Below are positions 33,939 through 43,900 of a stretch of 64,000 nucleotides of DNA, piece after piece. This stretch comes from Serendipita indica DSM 11827 (taxonomy: Eukaryota > Basidiomycota > Agaricomycetes > Sebacinales > Serendipitaceae), in assembly GCA_910890315.1 (NCBI GenBank), contig CAJVGD010000014.1:248001-312000 (forward strand), written 5' to 3'. The notes under the pieces were generated by a model. That model was not told where the DNA came from. It worked only from the letters and a program-made list of their open reading frames with translations, and made no database searches. Position numbers and translations under genes: made by a program. The stretch's first letter is position 1, and each line of letters starts with the position of its first letter.

Positions 33939-35280
33939 TTATACCATGCCTGCTCCCCTGTACCAACGAACGATCCCATCCTCTCCACCAGTCACGAATC
34001 CCATTGCACCGCTTCCTCCAATGCCCCCAAAGCCTCCGCTCGCCGTCGAATTTAGACCGTCTTCCATGTTGCTGTTTGTATTTCCGACTGGCCGCCACCC
34101 GACACCCCATATGGGACGTCCTTCTCTCACGACGCCGACGGCTTTACGCATGCCGACGTCCCATATGCGCACGGTACCGTCTCTACTTCCGGAGAGCGCA
34201 AGTCTGCCATCCCCTGGGGAGAGAGCGACGGAGAGGATTGGTTGTGTGTGGCCCGTCAAATGGGCGACGGCTCCACTGGAGGTCGACGAAGTGCGCGAGT
34301 CGTGCAATACAAGTCTCTTATCATCTGATGCGGACATGATAAGCTATGCGTTGTGAGGTCTTTGATAGTTTAGATTAGAATGAGGTTCACATTACCGTCT
34401 CCACTCCATCCTACCGAACGTACTGGCATGGCATGGGTTGCCCAAGAGACGGAGACCTCTTGCTTCTCGACATCAACAATGAAGACCTAAGAGAATTAGA
34501 CGGCATTCTTTATTTGCGTCATATTCACCTGTCCAGTTTCACTGCTCATGGCAATCCGATTGTCATCTGTCGGGCAATGATCGACAAAGAGACCAAATTT
34601 CACTCTTCCAGTGGGAATATCGGCAATTCTGGTGCCGAACGCGTCCTGTTCCATCCCATCTTTGGCAGAATTCGAAGGGTTTGCAGAATGGATCGTCACA
34701 GAGCCCGATCCGCCCGTTGAAGCATAGGTCGTTCCACTCGAGGACAAGGAAACAGACCATGCTGGCTCTGCGTATCCATCGGTCGTACCCGGACCAGACT
34801 GCTTCTCTCCAATCTGTTTTGTGCCTAGGATGTCGCCCGTGGCGTAATCGACGAGCATGGTCATTCCAGCGATAGAGTTGACTAGTGCTCGGTGTCCATT
34901 GGATGCGACGGAGAGAGAGACCCATGCGAGAGGTTGTGCGGGCCAGGTGCGGAGACGTGTCCCTGGTTGGACGGCTGCAGTCGCGTCGACGTCCATCTGA
35001 GTATCCCCTCCATGTGTACTCTGTGCAAGAGGTGTTGATGTCGCTGACGCATGCAGGGCGAGGGTGCCATCTAATGATGCACTGAGAACGTCGCTTGATG
35101 GAGTGACGGCAAGGGCCCATATAGCTGCAGTGTGACCTATAGAGGGATAAGTTGCCAATCTTCAGGTCTGAAGAGGCTCACTTTGTAGGGCATCATGCGA
35201 ATGTACAAATTGCAAACTCTTTGCTCCAAGACGCGACTGTCAGGATCCACTTCTCATTTGTAGATTGTAAAAAGTACCAT
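33939..35280 (-). CDS. SKI8: WD40 protein SKI8 (WDR61), Ski and Paf1 complex subunit
   Basis: Five coding exons (35280-35278, 35236-35182, 35136-34529, 34486-34391, 34343-33939) give 388 residues. WD repeats are visible: HSHDALQSHTAAIWALAVTP, SVASNGHRALVNSIAG, AYAEPAWSVSLSSSG-like, HAMPVRSVGWSGDGNLIMSASDDKRLVLHD, and HLTGHTQPILSVALSPGDGRLALSGSRDGTVRIWDV. The GDGNLIMSASDDKR segment and the order of repeats match Ski8/WDR61 rather than other propellers. The family bridges Ski2-Ski3 to the cytoplasmic exosome, joins the Paf1 complex in the nucleus, and in some fungi acts with Spo11 in meiosis. The first coding exon is ATG alone, with an intron beginning GTACTT. The penultimate splice uses GTGAAC, leaving GNLIM in frame. 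Confidence 0.85.
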
Positions 35281-35388
35281 TTCTAGTCGTTGTTAATCGT
35301 GACTAATCGTTTTGGAGGAGTCGAGGTCGAGAGATGGCGAGGTCAAAGTGGGAGTCTACGCCTGCTTCCCCTTTCGACATTTGCACGA
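35281..35388. promoter_or_regulatory. Bidirectional promoter, SKI8 / PET117
   Basis: 108 bases between divergent start codons. The stretch GTTAATCGTGACTAATCG contains a repeated T(G/T)A(C/-)TAATCG-like text, but no known motif is claimed. Confidence 0.45.
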
Positions 35389-35670
35389 ATGTCTCGTGCA
35401 GCCAAAGCGACATTACTGGGCTCTTTAATCTTTTGTGGAGTGACTGTATGGGGAGTACACTACTTGCAGCGCAAGGAACTCGAGGTAAACGCAAGAATAC
35501 ACAGAATACAGGAGCTATACTAATATATTCTGCAGGATATGTACAAAGGAGTGATCCGAGACGACGAACGACGAGCTGCAAAGCTTCGAGAGCGACAGGA
35601 GCTGCTCAATGAGAGTCAGCGAAAGCGCGAGCTGTACGAATCTGTGCAAAAAGTTGGAAGAGAAACGTGA
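35389..35670 (+). CDS. PET117: Cytochrome c oxidase assembly protein PET117
   Basis: Two exons (35389-35484 and 35536-35670) give 76 residues. MSRAAKATLLGSLIFCGVTV is a single hydrophobic segment, followed by WGVHYLQRKELEDMYKGVIRDDERR and a charged coil ending in RKRELYESVQKVGRET. This is the typical size and layout of PET117, a small inner-membrane/matrix protein that couples heme A synthase Cox15 oligomerisation to cytochrome oxidase assembly. The second exon starts exactly after GAG (GTAAAC donor), so no residue is lost. Complete. Confidence 0.9.
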
Positions 35671-35974
35671 CGGCTTTTGTGATAATCTGAAAGTAATAAA
35701 TTAATGATGGTTGCTGGCTGCCAAAGGCCCTTTGGTGTTGGCCGTGTGAATGCGAGCGGAGTTGAAATCACTCTTGTTCTCGTCCAACGCCTCGCTCTCC
35801 GGACAAGTCGTCGTATATCGTCCTGTACGTTGCTGATGGAGTGTTTCAAGACATTTCAGTACACTTGCTGATCCGTTTAATGCACAGATATTGGACCGTC
35901 CATTCGTTTTCAACGTCGCCGCTCTTTAAACAGACATCCAAATCCCCCCGCGTCTCTCTTAATATCTCTCGAAA
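35671..35974. other. Intergenic, no gene recognised
   Basis: Holds the PET117 3' untranslated region and the promoter of the next plus-strand gene. Short antisense frames lack motifs. Confidence 0.5.
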
Positions 35975-37314
35975 ATGAGCTACAACAGGATGTACAGGCG
36001 CTCTCCTACTCTCCATCGCCGCCAAGGTCCCGCCCCGCCCGCATCGTTGGCCTCCACGGCCTCTACGTCCACGACACGCCCACTCCCAGCTGCAGCATTG
36101 ACTTCGACTGTTCCACCCCGTGAGTAGACATATTTTCCGCTATTTTTGGCGGCACCCCCGATGGGTCCTGTTGCGCCCCGGGCTCCGTTCTGACAATTGG
36201 CCGAGCAGATGGTGTTGGCCCCTCCACCACGTCGTCAAGCTCGAGCTCGAGCTCTTCTTCTGCAAGCTCTTCTTCTTCTTCCTCGTCCAGCTCGAGCTCG
36301 TCGGCCTCTGCCGCCGTTTCCTCCACTCCTGTAGCCCAGTCGGCTTCCACCGCCGCCGTTTCGTCGCGGTCGACTGCCGTTGTGGCCACGGTGGTAAGAA
36401 TATTGTTATATTGTTGATGATTTAACAAGCTAAACACCTAATAGACACAATCGACGACCCGTTCCGCTACGACAACTCGCGCCGTTGCAACTGCTACCGG
36501 TACGGGTGGTGATTCCGACGGTATGGGTATCGGATCTATTGCGGGTATCGCTGTGGCGGCAATTGTTGGCATTGCCGTCATATCCGCCTTTGTCGTCTGG
36601 CTCATCCGTCGCAAGAAGAAGAACCAAGACATTGACGAGGAGCCATTCAACCGCAACTCGTTTATGCGCAACTCGACGGTCATTCCCGACGACGACGTGG
36701 GAATTCCGTCACGCACCCGCCCACAGCCGAACATGGCGGAACGGCAGCCGACGTATGGCGGATCGCCGACGTTCAACGACACCGGTTACAACTCGTTTGG
36801 CTACAACACCCAACCCAGCTATGGTGCCCCTCCTCAACCAGGCTACAATGTTAATCCCTTTGGGCCAGGCGGTGCCCCCGCGACCCCTCTCCCACACTCG
36901 CCCGGATATGGTAACACTTACGATCAAGGTTTCAACCAAGGTGGATACACTGAGCTGACGCGTGGTGGACCGCACGACTATCCTCCGTCCCCCCACACGT
37001 TTGATCAGCAATTCCCTCACCCTCAATCCCCGTCGTATGTCGGCCATGACAAGTTCCCTGCACCTCCGGCATCGGCCACCAACTATCCAGAGCTGAGCCC
37101 CGCACCTGCTTCGTCCCAGGGCCATGTTGTCGTTGCCAACAACAATATGCATGATGGACGTGAGACTCCTGTACAACTCGGATTTGCTCCCGGCCCTGCT
37201 GCTCCTGCTCAGAATCAGACTCGTGGACCAAATGGTGCTCCAGCTCCAGGACCACACGGAAAGGCTCGCCCCGAGACGGTCTACGACCCCGAGGACGCAT
37301 ACGGTGGAATGTAA
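35975..37314 (+). CDS. Single-pass membrane protein with Ser-rich ectodomain (Mid2/WSC-sensor-like layout)
   Basis: Three exons (35975-36119, 36209-36393, 36445-37314) give 399 residues. The first 150 residues are Ser/Thr/Ala-rich, including a near-continuous serine tract, suited to heavy O-mannosylation. A single membrane segment follows, GIAVAAIVGIAVISAFVVWLI, then RRKKK, a positive stop-transfer block. The cytosolic part is Gly/Pro/Tyr/Asn-rich and low in complexity, ending PETVYDPEDAYGGM. The layout is that of cell-wall stress sensors and related Agaricomycete membrane proteins. No signal peptide is visible at the N-terminus, so it would insert N-out by its membrane segment. No WSC or other ectodomain fold was seen, and the function is unknown. 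Confidence 0.75.
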
Positions 37315-37890
37315 ATTGTGAAAAGGGACGGTACCCACGTCAACTTAGCCTATTCACATTTATTTTACACGTCCACGCGCCCCTTGTCTCTTCTATCCTT
37401 TTACCATAGACCGTCGCTATGTCCAGCGTATCGTGGATCACTGGCAACAGTGCCCTTGATACCCCCTCTCCCGCCCGCCGTCACTTTTGGTGGACGGCAC
37501 TCACAGTCCCCGCTAATGGCTTACGCCTACGCCTGGGCTAATCTCCTTTTTTATTACCTGACCTGTCGCTACGAATCCACATTTTCTTCACCTGTTAACA
37601 ATACTATTTCTCCTCTCCCTTTACACCTGGGCTTACTGGCTACCCCTGCAAAAAAAAAATCGAATCATGGTCAAAAAGCCTAGATGATCATCCTCTGCCC
37701 CTCACCCTTTTACGATCCGTTTTGCGTGTTACATCGTTGGACTGGAGCCCCTGCTTGTGCGCATACGGTGTACCTCTTTCCTGGATGTATATGCGGCTCG
37801 GATGGACCTCGTCTGACGATAATGCAGTGACCCTTTTAACCCTCGACAAAGTTTGACCTAAGAGCCTAAAAGTTTGGCCCCGACGCCGAC
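37315..37890. other. Intergenic, pyrimidine-rich, no gene recognised
   Basis: 576 bases with the 3' untranslated region of the membrane-protein gene and the promoter of RNase H2C. A plus-strand frame of 121 codons (from 37318) directly after the stop has no motif and is compositionally C/T-rich, like the surrounding noncoding text. An A9 run lies near 37652. Confidence 0.5.
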
Positions 37891-38772
37891 ATGAGTATGC
37901 ATACAGTGCTCAAACTTTCCGATAAATCGCAAGAGAATGGAACTCTTGAGACCATTTCACCGAATTTGATGCCGTTTCATATTGCGTATACCGGGCCCGC
38001 GCCGATTTCGACGTATTTCATGCCCAGGCCGTTTGTGGATGAGCGCGAGGAGCGCCGACGAGCGTTGATGGGCGTTTCAGGGGGTCCTGAGACTGATGAT
38101 AAGGATGGTCTTGCGTCGAAATATTTTGGAGACGCGGGCGAGGCGGGGTTGGAAAATGACGAGAAGGGCAAAACAAGTGCTTCAATGGGAGAGGAGAAGA
38201 AGAAGGAAAAGGTGGATGGAGATGGAATGGTATGCGCGGCGTTTCGTGGACGGATTGTTGTTGGCCAGCCGATTCGTGTTCCAGAGGGATACACTGGTCT
38301 GATGCTCCTCCGGGAGACTAAAGACGGTGATACGAATGATCAAGGAGAGAATGGTGGTGCGGAGGGAGTGCAAAAGGACAAGGCGAAAGTGAAGAGCTCG
38401 AGCGAGCGTGCAAAGGCGCTCAAGGCAAAGGCTGCTGCCAAATCGAAGAGTAGAGCCGCCAAGAGGTCGAAGCGGTATCAAGAAGATGAAGAGGAGGATG
38501 AAGAGGGGGATGCCGAGCTTGCCGAAGAGATTGACCCGTCGGACGGACGAGAAAAGGCTGGTTTGAGGAAAGAGTCGCATCCGCAAGTCTTGATAGCCAA
38601 GGGCGTTTCGACGAGTTTACGCTGTGGCATCCCGATGGACCAGTGGACAAGACGCGAGACGAGTATATTCGCAGCTTGAACGATTGGATTACGCTCGCTT
38701 CAGAGGTGGGTCACTTTTCTAATCGCCTTACAGAACGAACTGAATTGTTTTTGGCAGATTCATCGTGTGTAA
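37891..38772 (+). CDS. RNH203: Ribonuclease H2 subunit C-like
   Basis: The N-terminal part has the RNASEH2C signature: LMPFHIAYTGPAPISTYFMPRPF and, after a long charged insert, CAAFRGRIVVGQPIRVPEGYTGLML. A Lys/Asp/Glu-rich linker of about 100 residues follows. The C-terminal part is FDEFTLWHPDGPVDKTRDEY, then SLNDWITLASE, and after a GTGGGT/CAG intron (38706-38757) IHRV before the stop. These two parts are in different frames at about 38600. Either a 41-base intron (GTTTGA...CCAAG) joins them or one G is missing in the GGG run at 38601-38603. The subunit, with H2A and H2B, removes ribonucleotides from genomic DNA. Convergent with xylulokinase, stops 21 bases apart. Confidence 0.8.
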
Positions 38773-38793
38773 CATCAACAACTGTACGGGTAT

Positions 38794-40579
38794 CTATTCG
38801 TCCTTTGCGTTGTGCTTATTGAGTTGCATGACCATCTTTTCGCATCTACGATAGAGATGATCCAACCCATCGTACACCTGTACTGTCTCTGGGTTGGGCT
38901 TTGCGACGAGTTGAAAGTCCTCCATATGGAGCTCACGCTTCAAATCGTCCAAGTCGCCTTCAGCGCCTTGCAACTTCCACCACGCATACAATGCCAGAAT
39001 CGCACCACCAACGCTACCGCCTTCCTTTGACTTGGCGACATAGGTATCGAGATCGAGAATATCTGCCGCCATTTGTCGAATCACTTGATTCGCACTCCCG
39101 CCACCTGTGAGCAAGAGCCGTTTGAGTGGTTCGTCGTTTACATCTTCTTCCTTTGTACCGTGACTTCCGGGAACGATATCCTCGATTCGGACTTTGAGAC
39201 TGAGGAGCTGGCTCTCGAGGATGGCGCGTGGGTGAACCTTTGTGTCGTCAAATGCCCGCACGGGTTGACCATTGTTGAAAAAGTAGTCTCCAATGACATT
39301 TTGAGGGATGATTTCAAACAAGGGAAAGTAGAATCCCATGAGTCCGTTGTTACCTGGTGGCGTAGATTCGACGAGCTTGTTAAAGGTGTCCCAGTCCTTT
39401 TGAGCGTGATGATCCCGCACGTATTCACGGGCCAGTGCACCGTTTTTGTAGCACAGCATGGCGATGGAGCTGCCCTTTGAGGTTGGATGTGCGAGGAGGT
39501 GCGAGGTCGTGGTGCGTTTGGGCATGACGACGGCTTCGGAATGACCTGGATGCAACGGTGGTATATCGATGAGGAGTGTGGTGGATGTACCGAGGGAGAG
39601 AATCACGTCTCCGGCAGAGGAGAGTGAGACGACCGTCGAGGGATTGTCGCCTGTAAATGGCGCGACGATGCATGAGCTATGAAAGTTCCATCGTTTGACC
39701 CAGTAGGCGCCCACGGCTCCAAAGGATGTGCCGCCGAGGACTGGGTCGGGTCCGAGCTTGCTTCGTAGGTTGGGACCACATACGTCGAGAAGGGCGTCGG
39801 ACCAAGTGTGCTTTTCAATGTCCATTAGATTCATACCACTCGCGTCGGAGACTTCGATAGGAGCAATGTCGCATAAAAAGAGCGATGCCAAGAAGGAAGA
39901 GACGAGGGAGATACGAGACGTATTCTCGTACACGCGTGGATGTTTTCTATAAAGCTATCACATGTCAGTTTCGTTTTCAGTTTTGATGGAGCCTAGGAGT
40001 CACCTTGAGGATCTGTGCGCCAGTGAAACGCTCATAGGCTCTGCTGCCACTGAGATCTGCGACTGCCTGGTCGCCACCGAGGGCATTTTCGATAATCTTG
40101 CATTCTTCAGTGGTCGAAGAGTCTTGCCATATCGGGCACTTTGTGGTCGAAAAAGCCTCGGGGACGAGCTGAGAGGCAAGGGCTTGAGACGGGTCGAGTG
40201 AGTGTAATAGACTGTGGGCTGCGCCGTCCCAATAAACAGAGCCGTGTTGCTGACAAAATACAGTCAGGGGATTTACTAATAAGTATTTTGCCGACATTAC
40301 CTGAGCAGCACCCGAGACGGCGACGATGCGGTCAAAGGCTACGTTTGCGGTGCTGAGACGGGACATGAGGACATCGAGGGCCTCTATCCAGACGATGACG
40401 GGACAATAAACCTCTCCTGGTTCGTCACCATGCAACGCGCCGTTTGTGGTCCCAAACTGGGGGAGATCACGGTCAAAGTGGACGGCGGATTCATGGACGA
40501 GGTGGCCTTTGCGGTCGATGAGGGCCGCTTTGAGCTGCTGAGTGGAGAGATCAAATCCGAGGAAGAGGGGATCTGACAT
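38794..40579 (-). CDS. XKS1: D-xylulose kinase (FGGY family)
   Basis: Three exons (40579-40301, 40249-40004, 39954-38794) give 561 residues. MSDPLFLGFDLSTQQLKAAL carries the FGGY phosphate-binding D-x-S-T-Q motif. VSGAAQQHGSVYWDG is the conserved xylulokinase substrate loop, as is PIWQDSSTTEECK. The second domain has GDVILSLGTSTTLLID, MLCYKNGALAREYVRD, and the FGGY signature LLLTGGGSANQVIRQMAADIL, with SVGGAILALYAWW. The enzyme is cytosolic and phosphorylates xylulose to enter the pentose phosphate pathway, the last step of xylose catabolism after xylose reductase and xylitol dehydrogenase. The acceptor at 39955-39956 gives ILK-LYRKHPRVYENT in phase. Complete. Confidence 0.93.
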
Positions 40580-40947
40580 GGTAGAGTCCAAGAGTTGGAG
40601 TAGTGCAAATGCTGCAAAGTGGCAGAAGTGCTCGAAACGGAATCACGAGCCAACTGAATGCAATGGCTCTGAGTTGTCCGAATATTCTCCATGCTTCTAG
40701 ATAATCATCATTATTGTCTAAGACTGATGGGTAAAGCCGAGTACAAGATATCAAAGGTGGTGGGAGCAGTGCATCAGGTGACTTGTAGACTCTAACTATT
40801 TTCATATGCATCGCCGATCCAAATGTCGTTGGGGGCGTGTTGCCCGTGCACCTGCCCCTGCCCCAAGCCAGCCCGCTCGACGCCCCAAGCATTGACGACG
40901 AAACCAAACAGAGACCCATCATCTTGGACTCTTCCTCTTCCCTCCAA
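40580..40947. promoter_or_regulatory. Divergent promoter region, xylulokinase / ACC1
   Basis: 368 bases between divergent start codons, shared by a sugar-catabolism and a lipid-synthesis gene. On the plus strand the ACC1 reading frame stays open for about 50 codons upstream of the chosen ATG without another ATG. On the minus strand a frame of about 80 codons spans 40792-41031. Neither has a recognised motif. A transcript start could not be placed. Confidence 0.4.
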
Positions 40948-43900
40948 ATGTCCAATCCCTCTCATCAAAAAGTCGCCCATTTCATCGGTATGTGCTCCTT
41001 GTAGACTACTCAGTCTCCTCATCGTCTCCACAGGCGGAAACTCGCTCGACGTCGCTCCTCCAGGTCGTGTTCACGAGTTTGTAAAGGAACATGGCGGTCA
41101 CACTGTAATCACAAAGGTATGCTCCATCTCACCTCATCTCTCCTCGCCTCGGTTTCTTACACCTTCTCAACCCTAGGTCTTGATCGCAAACAACGGTCCG
41201 TACTAGTCCCAGTTTTGTGGGGAGACGACTAACCCCGCGTCCAACAGGCATCGCCGCCGTCAAAGAGATCCGCTCCGTTCGTCAATGGTCATACGAAACC
41301 TTTGGCTCGGAACGTGCAATCGAGTTTACCGTCATGGCCACCCCAGAAGATCTCAAGATCAACGCAGAGTACATCCGCATGGCGGACAGATACATCGAGG
41401 TCCCCGGAGGAACCAATAATAACAATTATGCAAACGTCGATTTCATCGTCGATGTTGCCGAACGTGCAGGCGTCCATGCCGTCTGGGCCGGATGGGGCCA
41501 TGCTTCAGAGAACCCGCGACTGCCAGAGAGCCTCGCGGCATCAAAGCAAAAAATCGTCTTCATCGGTCCCCAGGGAGCGCCATGAGGAGTCTTGGAGACA
41601 AAATCTCGTCTACCATTGTTGCCCAGAGTGCTCAGGTCCCCACCATGGCGTGGAGCGGTACCGGTATCGACGATACCGTCCTCAATGCCGATGGACATGT
41701 CACCGTCCCCGACGACGCATACAAACGTGCCTGCGTCACCACCGTCGAGGAAGGTCTCGAAAGGGCAGAGCGCATCGGCTGGCCTGTCATGATCAAAGCC
41801 AGCGAGGGTGGTGGAGGTAAAGGTATCCGCAAAGTCGAGAACCCAGAGGCCTTTAAGATGGCCTTTAATGCCGTAGCCGGTGAAGTGCCAGGTATGCTTT
41901 CATCAGCACTCTGATTTTTTGGTGCTGAATCTTGTCAAGGTTCCCCCATCTTTATCATGAAACTCGCCTCGGCCGCACGCCATCTCGAGGTACAACTCCT
42001 CGCAGATCAGTACGGTAATGCCATCTCCCTCTTTGGTCGCGACTGCTCCGTCCAGCGACGCCACCAAAAGATTATCGAAGAGGCCCCAGTCACGATTGCC
42101 CCTGGCGACAGATTTGAAGAAATGGAAAAGGCGGCAGTTCGTCTCTCCAAACTTGTCGGATACGTCAGCGCAGGAACGGTAGAATGTGAGTGCGCATCCC
42201 CGTCTCGTTGAGCATAGAACTTAACTGCTACGCCAGATCTCTACAGTCCCTCGGATGACACGTTCTGCTTCCTCGAGCTGAACCCTCGTCTCCAAGTTGA
42301 GCATCCCACGACCGAAATGGTCACTGGTGTCAATCTCCCCGCGGCCCAGCTTCAAATCGCCATGGGTCTCCCCTTGCACCGAATCCGCGACATTCGTCAA
42401 CTCTACGGGCACGCACCACATGGCTCCAATGAGATTGATTTCGACTTTGTGCGCCCAGAGTCCAGTCAGAACCAGCGCAAGCCGCGTCCCAAGGGCCATG
42501 TCGTCGCCGTCCGTATCACGGCAGAGAACCCAGATGCTGGGTTCAAGCCCTCGAGTGGAAGCCTCCAAGAACTCAATTTCCGCTCCAACACCAATGTGTG
42601 GGGTTACTTTTCCGTCAACAGCGCCGGTGGCTTGCACGAGTTTGCCGACTCGCAATTTGGTCACATTTTCGCATACGGTGCGGATCGTGAGGAGAGTCGA
42701 AAGAATATGGTCGTCGCGCTCAAGGGCATGAGCATCCGAGGTGATTTCCGGACGACCGTCGAGTATCTCATCAAGTTGCTCGAAACGAGTGCCTTTTCGG
42801 GCAATTCGTTTACGACTGGATGGCTCGATACGCTCATTAGCGAAAACCTTACTGCCGAGAGACCAGACTCGACGTTGGCGGTGATTTGTGGTGCGGTCAC
42901 AAAGGCCCATATTGCGTCCGAGGCGTGTTGGTCCGAGTACCGAAGGATCTTGGAAAAGGGTCAGGTCCCTGCCCGAGACACCATCAAGACTGTCTTCCGC
43001 TTTGACTTTATCTACGAGGGCGTCCGCTATTCGTTTACTGCTACTCGGTCGTCTTTGACGTCATGGTCTGTCTATCTTAATGGTGGTCGAACGATGGTGG
43101 GCGCCCGACCGCTAGCGGATGGCGGCTTGTTGGTGCTCTTGGATGGCAAGAGTCATTCGGTATATTGGAGTGACGAGGTTGGCGCTATGCGGCTCATGAT
43201 TGACTCCAAGACATGCTTGATCGAAAAGGAGCATGATCCTACCCAGCTCCTCAGCCCTAGTCCAGGCAAGCTCGTCCGCTTCCTCGTCGAGAGCGGAGAA
43301 CATCTCAAGGCCGGAGACGCTTATGCCGAGATTGAGGTTTGTTGCTTCATTTGCACAATGACAGTCTTGCTCATCTTTTAAAAGGTGATGAAAATGTATA
43401 TGCCACTTGTGGCCAGCGAGGATGGTGTGCCGACGTTTATGAAGAACCCTGGTGTCAGTCTCGAACCCGGAGATGTGATTGGCATTCTCGCACTCGACGA
43501 CCCGAGCCGCGTAAAGCACGCCAAACCCTTTGAAGGCCAGCTCCCTCCTTTCGGACCTCCCTCTGTCATCGGCTCGAAGCCTCATCAACGACTCGCAGCA
43601 ATCCTCAGTGTCCTGTACAGCACACTCGACGGCTTTGACAACCAGGCCATCATGAACACGACTCTCAAGGATCTGTTGGAGGTCTTGCGCGATCCCGAGC
43701 TCCCTTATACCGACGCCAACGCCATTCTCTCGACGCTCTCAGGTCGTATGAACCCCAAGCTCGAAGAGCAGATCCGCGCAACGATTGAGCGTGCCAGTAG
43801 TGCCGGTCAAGAGTTCCCCGCGGCACGCGTCAAGAAGCTGATCGAGGCATACCTCGCCGAACTCAAGCCCCAAGACCGTACAATGGCGCGCACGACCAAA

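Noticed and set aside
36063-36437. Minus-strand Glu/Asp-rich frame
   Set aside because: Mirror of the serine-tract coding region (TCX/AGC repeats read backwards give Glu/Asp/Ala).
36709-37338. 209-codon minus-strand frame
   Set aside because: Antisense to the low-complexity cytosolic part of the membrane-protein gene; no motif.
37318-37683. 121-codon plus-strand frame after the membrane-protein gene
   Set aside because: C/T-rich composition of noncoding DNA, no family motif, and it begins right after a stop codon.
42221-42910. 229-codon minus-strand frame
   Set aside because: Antisense shadow of the strongly biased ACC1 coding sequence.
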